Shown here: one piece after another, positions 51,252 through 59,053 of the stretch | How positions within the stretch are numbered: position 1 is the first letter of the stretch | How the letters are laid out: every line of letters begins with the position of its first letter | Assembly: GCA_965262595.1 (NCBI GenBank) | Contig: OZ253548.1 | Coordinates: forward strand, 930,001 to 994,000 | Source of the DNA: CATQHB01 sp965262595 | GTDB taxonomy: Bacteria > Chloroflexota > Dehalococcoidia > Lucifugimonadales > UBA3495 | Reading direction: 5' to 3' | Length of the DNA: 64,000 nucleotides | The notes under the pieces: model-generated | The model's input: only the letters and a program-made list of their open reading frames with translations | Databases searched by the model: none | Told to the model about the DNA's origin: nothing | Program-made: the position numbers and the translations under genes

Positions 51252-52193
51252 ATGAAAATTGCGGTAATGGGCGCCGGCGGCGTCGGCGGGTACTTTGGAG
51301 GGCTGCTGGCTCGGGCTGGCAACGACGTAACATTCGTTGCCCGAGGCGCCCACCTGCAAGCGATTCGCGAGCGGGGACTGCGCGTCGAGAGCGCCCTGGA
51401 CGGCGCCTTCACGGTTACCGGCCAGGCCGTTGAAGACACATCCAAGGCGGGGGAGCAGGAGTTGGTGCTCTTCACCGTCAAGATGTACCACAACGACGCG
51501 GCGATCGAAGCCGTCAGGCCGCTGCTGGGACCGGACACCCCTATACTTACGCTGCAGAATGGCATCGACAACGGCCAGCAATTGGTGGATGCCTTTGGCC
51601 GGGACCGGGTGCTTATCGGCTCAGCATACATGGAAGGGAGGATAAGCGAGCCGGGCGTAATTACCCAGGGCGGCCCCGGCATGGCGTCTTTCGGTGAACT
51701 GGAACCCGGGATAACCGAGCGGTGCCAGCGGCTGCTGGCCGTCTTTTTGGAGGCGGGCTGGCGAGTGGAATTCCAGGAGAATATGCCGGGAATGCTCTGG
51801 AAGAAGTTCTCTTACCTGGCGGGATCGGCGGCGGTGGGGGCCGCCAGCAGGTCGGTCTTTAGCGAGATGCGTTCCGTTCCGGAGACCCGGGCAATCATCC
51901 AGGGCGCCATTGAGGAGATCCTGGCGATCGGTCGGGCTTGGGGCGCTCCCATTATGGATGATTCATTGGAATGGGCCATGACTTCCCTGGACAATTTCCC
52001 GGCCGCCGGTATGTCGTCGCTGGGCAAGGACTTCCTAGAAGGCCGTCCGGTGGAGTTGGAAGGGCTTACCGGCACGGCGATCCGAATGGCGCGGGAGGTT
52101 GGCGTACCTACCCCCATTAACGACACCCTTTACGGAGTACTCAAACCCTGGGCCAACCGGATCGAGCAAGCCCTCAGTGGGGACGCTTCGTAG
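51252..52193 (+). CDS. Ketopantoate reductase-family protein (ApbA/PanE)
   Basis: A 313-residue NADP-dependent reductase. MKIAVMGAGGVGGYFGGLLA is the dinucleotide fold; LVLFTVKMYHNDAAIEAV contains the catalytic-type Lys, and LTLQNGIDNG the NGxxN motif. MLWKKFSYLAGSAAVGAASR is the conserved C-terminal helix region. No other pantothenate genes lie nearby and the context is catabolic, so it may act on another 2-oxoacid; I do not assign panE. AGAGAGG precedes the ATG. Confidence 0.88.
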   Translation: MKIAVMGAGGVGGYFGGLLARAGNDVTFVARGAHLQAIRERGLRVESALDGAFTVTGQAVEDTSKAGEQELVLFTVKMYHNDAAIEAVRPLLGPDTPILTLQNGIDNGQQLVDAFGRDRVLIGSAYMEGRISEPGVITQGGPGMASFGELEPGITERCQRLLAVFLEAGWRVEFQENMPGMLWKKFSYLAGSAAVGAASRSVFSEMRSVPETRAIIQGAIEEILAIGRAWGAPIMDDSLEWAMTSLDNFPAAGMSSLGKDFLEGRPVELEGLTGTAIRMAREVGVPTPINDTLYGVLKPWANRIEQALSGDAS

Positions 52194-52289
52194 CGCCTCT
52201 TTATTGATGGTTCCGATTCGGGTAGCCAAGGGTATTGGCCCTGTGGTATAAGTTGGAATGTCCCGAATTAACCTGGAGGACTCCGATAA

Positions 52290-53261
52290 ATGAAAGCCGC
52301 CAGACTCGTCGGCCCCAGGCAGTTTGAAATCGTTGACGTTGAAGTTCCGGCCCCGGGGGAAGGGCAATGTCTGATAAGACTGGAAAAGCTCTCCGTATGC
52401 GGCAGCGACATTCGCCACGAATACAGCCTCCTCTTCCCTGAAGATCACTATCCGGGTGCGCTGGGCGCTCCCTGTCACGAGTGCGCCGGCGTGGTAGTCG
52501 AAAGCCGCTGCCAGGAGTTTCAGGAGGGTCAACGGGTGATAATCTACCCAGGTCGGGGTAGCAAGACCGGCGGGTTGGTGGAATATATCACCTCCGGCCC
52601 AAACCTGATGTGCGCCCTTCCCGATGAAGGCGACCTGAGCGAATGGGTGTTGTGCCAACCTTCCGGGACCGTTCTCTATTCCGTTCAGCAAATGGGCAGC
52701 CTGCTGGGTAAGGACGTGGTCATCATCGGTCAAGGCGTTATCGGGCTGTCCTTCACCATGCTTACCGCCAAGTTGGGCGCGCGGCGAGTCATTGGCATTG
52801 ACCCGCTGGATTACCGCCTGGACTGGTCAAAGCGTATGGGCGCGACCCACACGCTGAACCCGGACCGGGACAATGTGGTTGAGGCGGTAATGGAACTAAC
52901 CGGAGGCCCAGGCAGCGACGTAGTAGTCGAAGCCGCAGGCTATCCGGACAGCTTTAATACCGCCCTACGCCTGGTGCGTCAGTTTGGCAAGGTGATGGTA
53001 TTCGGCATTCAGTCCGACCAATTCATTCCGGTACAGCACGAGTTGTTGATGGACCGGCAGCCGATCCTCATCCCCACTACCGGAGGCCGGATTACCGACC
53101 CGATGGCGCCAATCAAGACGATGGTGGAACTGAAACAGCGGGGCTGGTGCGACCCCGGTCAAATGGTGACCCATCGTATGCCTTTTGAAGAGGTGCAAAA
53201 GGCCTTTGAGCTTTACGAAAACCAGTCGGACGGCATTATCAAGGTAGTAATGAGCGTTTAA
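52290..53261 (+). CDS. Zinc-type alcohol dehydrogenase-like protein (MDR)
   Basis: A 323-residue medium-chain dehydrogenase. SVCGSDIRHEYS and GAPCHECAGVVVES carry the catalytic zinc Cys and His-Glu positions. DVVIIGQGVIGLSFTMLTAK is the NAD-binding fold, and VVVEAAGYPDSFNTALRLVR follows. The four-cysteine structural zinc lobe that normally follows GQRV is missing: only YPGRGSKTGG is found there. Likely oxidises a secondary or polyol alcohol. GGAGG precedes the ATG. Confidence 0.88.
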   Translation: MKAARLVGPRQFEIVDVEVPAPGEGQCLIRLEKLSVCGSDIRHEYSLLFPEDHYPGALGAPCHECAGVVVESRCQEFQEGQRVIIYPGRGSKTGGLVEYITSGPNLMCALPDEGDLSEWVLCQPSGTVLYSVQQMGSLLGKDVVIIGQGVIGLSFTMLTAKLGARRVIGIDPLDYRLDWSKRMGATHTLNPDRDNVVEAVMELTGGPGSDVVVEAAGYPDSFNTALRLVRQFGKVMVFGIQSDQFIPVQHELLMDRQPILIPTTGGRITDPMAPIKTMVELKQRGWCDPGQMVTHRMPFEEVQKAFELYENQSDGIIKVVMSV

Positions 53262-53306
53262 TACCAGCGCAAATATCTGCGAGAAAAAAGAAAAGGGAGG
53301 ACAAAC

Positions 53307-53642
53307 ATGGGCACTTATCGAATGTACACCGGAGACGATGGACAAACCCACGTGGAAACTATTGACCTGGACCAGACCCCGGATTGGACGTCAGCACAAG
53401 CTGCCACCACCATAGCCTTCAGGGAGGCCCCCGTAGGGCGGTTTCAGGACTGGCATCCGGCGCCTCGCGCCCAATATGTCATCATCCTGTCGGGACAGTT
53501 GGAAATCGGCTTTGGGGACGGCTCCAAGCAGGTATTCGGCCCCGGCGACGCCCGCCTGGTAGCCGACACCACCGGAAAGGGCCATACCACGGCCACCTAT
53601 GGCGATGTGCCTTGTGTCACCGCCACCGTGCCTTTGGCCTAG
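53307..53642 (+). CDS. Cupin-domain protein
   Basis: A 111-residue single-domain protein. APRAQYVIILSGQLEIGFGD resembles cupin motif 1 and FGPGDARLVADTTGKGHTT motif 2. The metal ligands are incomplete: DWHPAPRAQY offers one His, and GHTT another near the end. GGGAGG precedes the ATG. Possibly a small isomerase or binding protein for the pathway encoded upstream; function unassigned. Confidence 0.75.
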   Translation: MGTYRMYTGDDGQTHVETIDLDQTPDWTSAQAATTIAFREAPVGRFQDWHPAPRAQYVIILSGQLEIGFGDGSKQVFGPGDARLVADTTGKGHTTATYGDVPCVTATVPLA

Positions 53643-53666
53643 CAGGTCTGTATCAGACTCTACGAA

Positions 53667-53715
53667 CCTCTGCGCCTCTTTGTGCAATACACCTGTTCAC
53701 AAAGAGACGCAGAGG
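53667..53715. repeat. Long imperfect palindrome between cupin and protease genes
   Basis: CCTCTGCGCCTCTTTGTG (53667-53684) and CACAAAGAGACGCAGAGG (53698-53715) are inverted copies with a single mismatch in 18, separated by 13 bases. It begins 25 bases after the cupin stop and could end its transcript, but the lack of a U-tract also allows a mobile palindromic repeat. Confidence 0.8.
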
Positions 53716-53727
53716 TGGGAGAAAGGA

Positions 53728-54519
53728 TTGGAAGAATACAACCGAAAGCGAGTGCTAGTTATTACAGCGATTGTTTTGACCGCAAGTGTGGTTGCTTCTT
53801 TTCTCTTGTGGCGGTTAATTGTCAAAAGCTATGAGGATACAACTCCCTTTGAATACCGCGGGGCTGTTGTCCAGCCTGACCCTAACCTCGTCGAGAGAGC
53901 AACTGCCTATATCGTAGCTGTAACTACTAATGACGGTTATGGCGGTGCTGGATTCTTCACTTATAACCCTGAAAACAAGACTGAATGGTATGTAGTCACC
54001 AATGAGCATATCGTCGGTGACGATGAGAGTGTCTCTGTGTACTGGCCAGAAGCCAACCAACAAATTGATAACGTGCCAGTCCTATACATCGACAATATAT
54101 CGGACATAGCAATCCTCAATTTGCAACCCCGAATGTTCAGAATAAGCGGCCAAGTTGATGGACTGGAGTACATTAAGAATGTTGGGGCAGGGATTTATAC
54201 TTCTTCGGAAAGACCCTCTCCTGGAACGCCCATCTTCACTTTCGGATTCCCAAACAGTGCCCAAGGTGAATTAACAAAGACTATTGGAACCGTAAAGAGC
54301 AGGAGAGCTTCCGAGTATTGCGGAAACCAGCCGATAGTAAATTGGCTCGCCATTGGAAACGAAACCAGCCGTCCCGGGTTCAGCGGAGGCCCCGTGCTCA
54401 CTTATGAAGGCGCCATCGTCGGAATGAATAGCTGTGGCCCAGAGGACGAATTTAGCGGCTTAGCGACTCCCATGGAAGAAATACGAAGCAGAATAAAAGC
54501 GATGAATAACCGCCGATAG
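53728..54519 (+). CDS. Membrane-anchored trypsin-like serine protease
   Basis: A 263-residue protein. A single N-terminal membrane segment (VLVITAIVLTASVVASFLLW, about residues 9-28) anchors a trypsin-fold domain. The triad is visible: His in WYVVTNEHIVG, Asp in DNISDIAILNL, and Ser in SRPGFSGGPVL. Two cysteines (SEYCGNQ and GMNSCGPED) may pair. It lacks a PDZ domain, unlike HtrA/DegP. TTG at 53728 is chosen with GGGAGAAAGG upstream; frames further 5' would run through the palindrome. The DNA is clearly more AT-rich and differs in codon choice from both neighbours, suggesting recent acquisition. Confidence 0.82.
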   Translation: MEEYNRKRVLVITAIVLTASVVASFLLWRLIVKSYEDTTPFEYRGAVVQPDPNLVERATAYIVAVTTNDGYGGAGFFTYNPENKTEWYVVTNEHIVGDDESVSVYWPEANQQIDNVPVLYIDNISDIAILNLQPRMFRISGQVDGLEYIKNVGAGIYTSSERPSPGTPIFTFGFPNSAQGELTKTIGTVKSRRASEYCGNQPIVNWLAIGNETSRPGFSGGPVLTYEGAIVGMNSCGPEDEFSGLATPMEEIRSRIKAMNNRR

Positions 54520-54537
54520 CCTCTGAGTTTGCACTCC

Positions 54538-54897
54538 CTATTCCGGGTAAGTTAGCTTGAGCAGGGTATGCCGCCGGTTGCGGGTGTAGGGGCGCACCTG
54601 TTCCGGCCAGCTCCCGGCGTCCACCGCTTCGCTCCAAGCCTGGCCGGTCAACACTTCCGGGCTTTCCAGTTCGTAAAGGGCATGATGTTTCGGCTCATTC
54701 TCTATGACGATAGTGCGGGTCTCGCCGCCCATACTTATGACTAGCTCCTGAGTCTCGAAACGGGCCACGGAAATTACTCCGGGCACTTGAGACAACCGGG
54801 GGCAATGCTCCGAATTGTAAACCTCGTTGAACCGGGCTTCTCGCTCCGGCTCCACATCCATGCTGGCAATGAATAAATAACGGGAACGCTGGACCAT
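54538..54897 (-). CDS. Small dimeric alpha/beta-barrel-like protein
   Basis: A 119-residue protein. RYLFIASMDVEPEREARFNE, YNSEHCPRLSQVPGVISVAR and HHALYELESPEVLTGQAWSE resemble the EthD/DUF-type dimeric alpha-beta barrel fold: strand, helix with E-x-x-H, and a variable end. ATG at 54897 is preferred over an upstream one because GGAGAAG lies before it. It is downstream of the TPP enzyme but separated by a strong terminator, so it may have its own promoter. Function unknown. Confidence 0.7.
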   Translation of the reverse strand: MVQRSRYLFIASMDVEPEREARFNEVYNSEHCPRLSQVPGVISVARFETQELVISMGGETRTIVIENEPKHHALYELESPEVLTGQAWSEAVDAGSWPEQVRPYTRNRRHTLLKLTYPE

Positions 54898-54993
54898 TTT
54901 TTCTTCTCCGGTTATCCGATTATCGACTGATAAGAAGTTCAGCCCGACCCACGGATTATAGGAGATAGGGAAGAGGGAAACAAATATACCGGC

Positions 54994-55035
54994 AATAGAA
55001 ACCGGCCCGGCGAGGGTCTCTCTCACCGGGCCGGT
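54994..55035 (-). terminator. Terminator of the leuC-leuD-TPP enzyme operon
   Basis: On the minus strand ACCGGCCCGG and CCGGGCCGGT (55001-55035) form a 10-bp perfect stem, extended by TGAG/CTCG inside, followed by TTCTATTG. Confidence 0.75.
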
Positions 55036-55068
55036 GTGCCGATTCCTTGAATCAGGAAATGAGCCGGG

Positions 55069-56721
55069 TTAAAAGGCTCGCTTGTGGGAGGTATCAGTCT
55101 CGGCGCTGGTGATGAACTCCAGCAGCACGGCCCGCCCCTCTTCGGTTTGCTGGCGCGCCCTGCGGAAGGCCGGAGCAATTTCCGACGGGGACTCGATACG
55201 TTCGGCATAGCCTCCCATTGCCCGTCCCATATCAGCGTAATTCCCGCCCAGGTCACGGGTGCCATACAGGGCATGGGATGTAGCCATCGCGCCGGTTTCC
55301 ACTGCCATCGTTGAGTTGTTCAGCACTACGGTAATGATTGGTATCCCGCATCGGGATGCCGTCTCAAAGTCCAAGCCGGTCATTCCGAAGGCCGCGTCGC
55401 CCATAAAGTTAATGCAAACCTTTTCCGGCTTGGCCAACTTGGCGCCCATTACCAGACCCAGGCCGGTGCCCAAGCCGTGGGATTTTCCCCACCCCAGGTA
55501 GCTGCGGGGGCCCTCCGTCCGGTAGAAGGGCATTATCTGGTCCCGGGGACTGCCGGAGTCGTGAGTTACAATGGCCTCGCTGGGCGGAACGGTCTGCATA
55601 AACTCCCAGATAACCCGATAGGGATTTATCGGCATACCCTGGTTATTGAGCTTGTGGGACCACTGGCTAAGCCAGGCGTCCCGTTCGGTTAGTATTTCCT
55701 GGGCAGTTTCCCGGTCCATGGAGCGGTGATCGCCGACGATCTCGCGGCAGGCCTCGATCATCTGGCGCAGCACCAGTTTGGCGTCGCCGATGATGGGATA
55801 GTCCACGTCGTAGTCCTTGTTCAAGTCCCGCGGGTCATTGGTCGAGTGAATTATTGTCTTGCCCGGCGGGATGTTCATTGACATGCCATGCTTGGTGAAG
55901 CTGCAACCGATTCCAAACAGGACATCGCACCGGCTGACAAAGTGGTAAACCGGCCCGGACATCACTCCGGTGCCGCTGCCCAAAGCCAGGGGATGAGTTT
56001 CGGGAAAGGCGCTTTTGCCCAATAGGGTGGTCATGACCGGCGCCTGTAGTAGTTCGGCCAATTCAATCAATTCATCATAAGCGCGGGCATACAACGTACC
56101 CTGCCCAGCGTGAATTACCGGGTAGCGAGCGTCGCACAGCGCGCGGGCCGCCGCTTCAACGTCCGAAGGGTTGCCCTGGGACGCCACCTGCCGAACCTTT
56201 TGGCTCCAGTAGAAATCCGATTCGTTGACCTCTTCCAAGGCCACGTCGGAGGGAATTTCAACCATCACCGGGCCAGGCCGACCCTGGTGCAATCCGGAAA
56301 ATGCACGGCGCATCACCTGGGCGGTGCGTGACGGGGTGTTAATCTGCTCAATATACTTGGTCACCCCACCGTAATTTGCTACCGAGCTGAAGTGGGGCAA
56401 TATTCCCTGGCGTTCCCGCGGCTCGCCCAGGGGCAGCAGCAGAATGGGAGTTGAATCGGAATAAGCGGTGGCAACGCCAGGGTAGGCGTTCTCGGCGCCG
56501 GGGCCGTACTGCATGGCAAACACGCCGGGCCGTTCACCATCGGTTACCCGACTATAGCCATCGGCGATGCCCACCCCCACCCGCTCCTGACGGCAAACTA
56601 TGGGGCGAATTCCGGCCGCCGCCGCCGCTTCAATAACCGGAGTGGTAGGAAAGCAACTGAGAAACTCCACCCCTTCCCGTTTCAGGATTTCGGCAATTGC
56701 CTCAATCGTATTCAATTCCAT
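55069..56721 (-). CDS. Thiamine pyrophosphate-requiring enzyme (acetolactate synthase-like)
   Basis: A 550-residue three-domain TPP enzyme. The N-terminal PYR domain has the catalytic Glu in IVCRQERVGVGIADGYSR and GVFAMQYGPGAENAYPGVA. The central domain is about residues 190-320. The C-terminal PP domain has the cofactor motif beginning GDAAFGMTGLDFETASRCG and ending NN. GDA replaces the usual GDG. The acetolactate synthase and benzoylformate/oxalyl-CoA decarboxylase groups are the nearest types. It follows leuD in the same direction, hinting at branched-chain or 2-oxoacid metabolism, but no ilvN is present. Confidence 0.85.
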   Translation of the reverse strand: MELNTIEAIAEILKREGVEFLSCFPTTPVIEAAAAAGIRPIVCRQERVGVGIADGYSRVTDGERPGVFAMQYGPGAENAYPGVATAYSDSTPILLLPLGEPRERQGILPHFSSVANYGGVTKYIEQINTPSRTAQVMRRAFSGLHQGRPGPVMVEIPSDVALEEVNESDFYWSQKVRQVASQGNPSDVEAAARALCDARYPVIHAGQGTLYARAYDELIELAELLQAPVMTTLLGKSAFPETHPLALGSGTGVMSGPVYHFVSRCDVLFGIGCSFTKHGMSMNIPPGKTIIHSTNDPRDLNKDYDVDYPIIGDAKLVLRQMIEACREIVGDHRSMDRETAQEILTERDAWLSQWSHKLNNQGMPINPYRVIWEFMQTVPPSEAIVTHDSGSPRDQIMPFYRTEGPRSYLGWGKSHGLGTGLGLVMGAKLAKPEKVCINFMGDAAFGMTGLDFETASRCGIPIITVVLNNSTMAVETGAMATSHALYGTRDLGGNYADMGRAMGGYAERIESPSEIAPAFRRARQQTEEGRAVLLEFITSAETDTSHKRAF

Positions 56722-56815
56722 ACCCCCACAAAATATCTGATTTGGATCAAGCGTACCGGCTGCGCCGGTTCCCGGTTAAACTGATGTCCAGATTCTTGGT
56801 TACTAGAGACCTCTC

Positions 56816-57409
56816 CTATATACCTCGAGCGGCCTCATAGGCTGCTATTTCATCCTCTTTCTGTAGCGTCAGGCCAATGTCGTCCAGGCCGTTGAGCAGG
56901 CAGTATCGCCGGAACGACTCGACCTCAAACTCCAGGACAATCTCCTCGTTTTCGTCCCAAATGCGTTGGGCATCCAGGTCAACATTCAACTGTATCCCCG
57001 GGTTATCTGAGGCCAGGTCGATAATCCGCCGCACCTGATCTTCGGGTAGGACGATGGGCAGCAAGCCGTTCTGGAAGCAGTTGTTGAAGAATATGTCAGC
57101 AAAGCTGGGGGCTATAACGCAGCGGATGCCGAAGTCGTTCAAGGCCCAGGGAGCATGCTCCCGGGAAGAGCCGCAACCGAAGTTGCGACCGGCAACGATG
57201 ATACTGGCGTTCTGGTAGTCGGGCTGATTCAGCACAAACTCCGGTTTAGGACTGCCATCTTCGTTAAAACGCCAACTGGAAAAGAGAAACTCGCCGTATC
57301 CGGTACGTTCGATACGCTTCAGATGCACCGCCGGAATAATGGCGTCCGTGTCTATGTTTACCCGGTCTATCGGGGCTACCACCCCGGTCAATTTCACAAA
57401 GGGTTCCAT
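56816..57409 (-). CDS. leuD: 3-Isopropylmalate dehydratase, small subunit
   Basis: A 197-residue swivel domain of the aconitase family. MEPFVKLTGVVAPIDRVNID, DAIIPAVHLKRIERTGYGEF, IIVAGRNFGCGSSREHAPWA and IAPSFADIFFNNCFQNGLLP are diagnostic. AGGAGAAA precedes the ATG; 28 bases separate it from leuC. It isomerises 2-isopropylmalate to 3-isopropylmalate with LeuC. Confidence 0.95.
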   Translation of the reverse strand: MEPFVKLTGVVAPIDRVNIDTDAIIPAVHLKRIERTGYGEFLFSSWRFNEDGSPKPEFVLNQPDYQNASIIVAGRNFGCGSSREHAPWALNDFGIRCVIAPSFADIFFNNCFQNGLLPIVLPEDQVRRIIDLASDNPGIQLNVDLDAQRIWDENEEIVLEFEVESFRRYCLLNGLDDIGLTLQKEDEIAAYEAARGI

Positions 57410-57437
57410 TTCGGCTTTCTCCTACGATTCTGTGCTC

Positions 57438-58871
57438 TTACCATTCCCTGATGTCAACGAAATGGCCGGCGATGGCAGCGGCAGCGGCCATGGGGGGGCT
57501 GACCAGATGAGTTCGCCCGCCCTTGCCCTGGCGACCTTCAAAGTTTCGGTTGGAAGTAGAGGCGCAGCGCTGACCCGGCTCCAGGACGTCCGGATTCATA
57601 CCAAGGCACATGGAACAACCGGCTACGCGCCAGTCCAAACCGGCGTCGATAAATATGCGGTCCAGTCCCTCCTCCTCGGCCTGTTTCTTGACCAAGGCCG
57701 AGCCGGGGACAACCATAGCGTAAACGTCGGGGTGGGCTTTGCGGCCCTTTACGACCTCCGCCGCCGCTCGCAGGTCTTCCAGCCGAGCGTTGGTGCAGGC
57801 GCCGATAAATACCCGGTCGATTTTTACGTCCTGGATCGGCGTATTCGGCTCCAGACCCATGTAAATCAAGGCGCGCTCGGCGGCCTCCCGTTGCGCTGCT
57901 TCGGCAAAAGAGGCCGGGTCGGGAACTCGGTCCGTAACTTTGGCAACCATGCCGGGATTGGTGCCCCAGGTAACAAAGGGTTCCAGGGAAGCGCCGTCTA
58001 TCTCCACCAGCCGGTCAAAGGCAGCCCCCTGGTCGGTAGGCAGCTTGCGCCATTCTTCGATAGCCGCCTCCAATTCTGCGCCCTTGGGAGCGAACTGGCG
58101 GCCTTTTACATACTCAAAAGTGGTTTCATCCGGCGCAATCATCCCGGCCCGGGCGCCGCCTTCAATGCTCATGTTGCAGACCGTCATCCGACCGTCCATT
58201 GACATGGAGCGGATGGCTTCCCCGGTATATTCAATAACGTGACCGACACCGCCGTTGACGCCAATCTGACCGATGATGCCGAGAATGACATCTTTGGCAA
58301 CCACGCCCATGGGCAGTTGTCCATTGACCCGCACTTCCATTGTCCTGGGTTTGAATTGGCGCAGGGTCTGGGTCGCCAGCACATGCTCCACTTCGGAAGT
58401 ACCAATGCCCAGGGCAAAACAGCCCAGGGCGCCGTGGGTCGAGGTATGGCTATCGCCGCACACAACGGTCTTTCCGGGCTGGGTGTAACCCAAGTCCGGG
58501 CCGATGATGTGGACTATGCCTTGATAAGGACTGAAACGGTCGTACAGGGTAATTCCGAATTCCCGCGTATTGTCGGTCAGGGCGTCCAACTGCCGCTTGG
58601 AAACCTCATCGGTAATGGGCAGGGACAGGTCCCAGGTAGGCGTATTGTGGTCCGCGGTGGCGATGGTCAAATCGGGACGGCGTACCCCGCGCCCGGCCAA
58701 CCGGAGACCGTCAAAGGCCTGGGGGGTTGTTACTTCGTGAATCAGGTGCAAATCTACATACAGCACCGTTGGCTGCCCCGGTTCCTCGTGAACCACGTGG
58801 GCATCCCAAATCTTTTCAAACATTGTTTTTGGCGGCATAACCAATTGCTCTCCCTGGATAGTTTGCGTCAT
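57438..58871 (-). CDS. leuC: 3-Isopropylmalate dehydratase, large subunit
   Basis: A 477-residue aconitase-family protein. The [4Fe-4S] ligands are the Cys of VVCGDSHTSTHGALG and those in FIGACTNARLEDLR and AGCSMCLGMNPD. IATADHNTPTWDLSLPI is the usual early segment. ATG at 58871 is used because GGAGG lies 8 bases upstream. Leucine biosynthesis; leuA and leuB are not in the window. Confidence 0.95.
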   Translation of the reverse strand: MTQTIQGEQLVMPPKTMFEKIWDAHVVHEEPGQPTVLYVDLHLIHEVTTPQAFDGLRLAGRGVRRPDLTIATADHNTPTWDLSLPITDEVSKRQLDALTDNTREFGITLYDRFSPYQGIVHIIGPDLGYTQPGKTVVCGDSHTSTHGALGCFALGIGTSEVEHVLATQTLRQFKPRTMEVRVNGQLPMGVVAKDVILGIIGQIGVNGGVGHVIEYTGEAIRSMSMDGRMTVCNMSIEGGARAGMIAPDETTFEYVKGRQFAPKGAELEAAIEEWRKLPTDQGAAFDRLVEIDGASLEPFVTWGTNPGMVAKVTDRVPDPASFAEAAQREAAERALIYMGLEPNTPIQDVKIDRVFIGACTNARLEDLRAAAEVVKGRKAHPDVYAMVVPGSALVKKQAEEEGLDRIFIDAGLDWRVAGCSMCLGMNPDVLEPGQRCASTSNRNFEGRQGKGGRTHLVSPPMAAAAAIAGHFVDIREW

Positions 58872-59053
58872 TATAACACCCTCCTTCACCCGTTCCACCA
58901 CAATTCCCCCGAACGGACAAATCCAACAACCCGAGAGGCCTGGGCGAAATTGCCCTGAGACTTGCAATTCCTCCCCCACCCCCGCTAAAATCCAGAAGAG
59001 TCATCAATGGCGCAGGGTGTCTCCGCTCAACCCTGGTCGCAGGAGGAAAGGCA

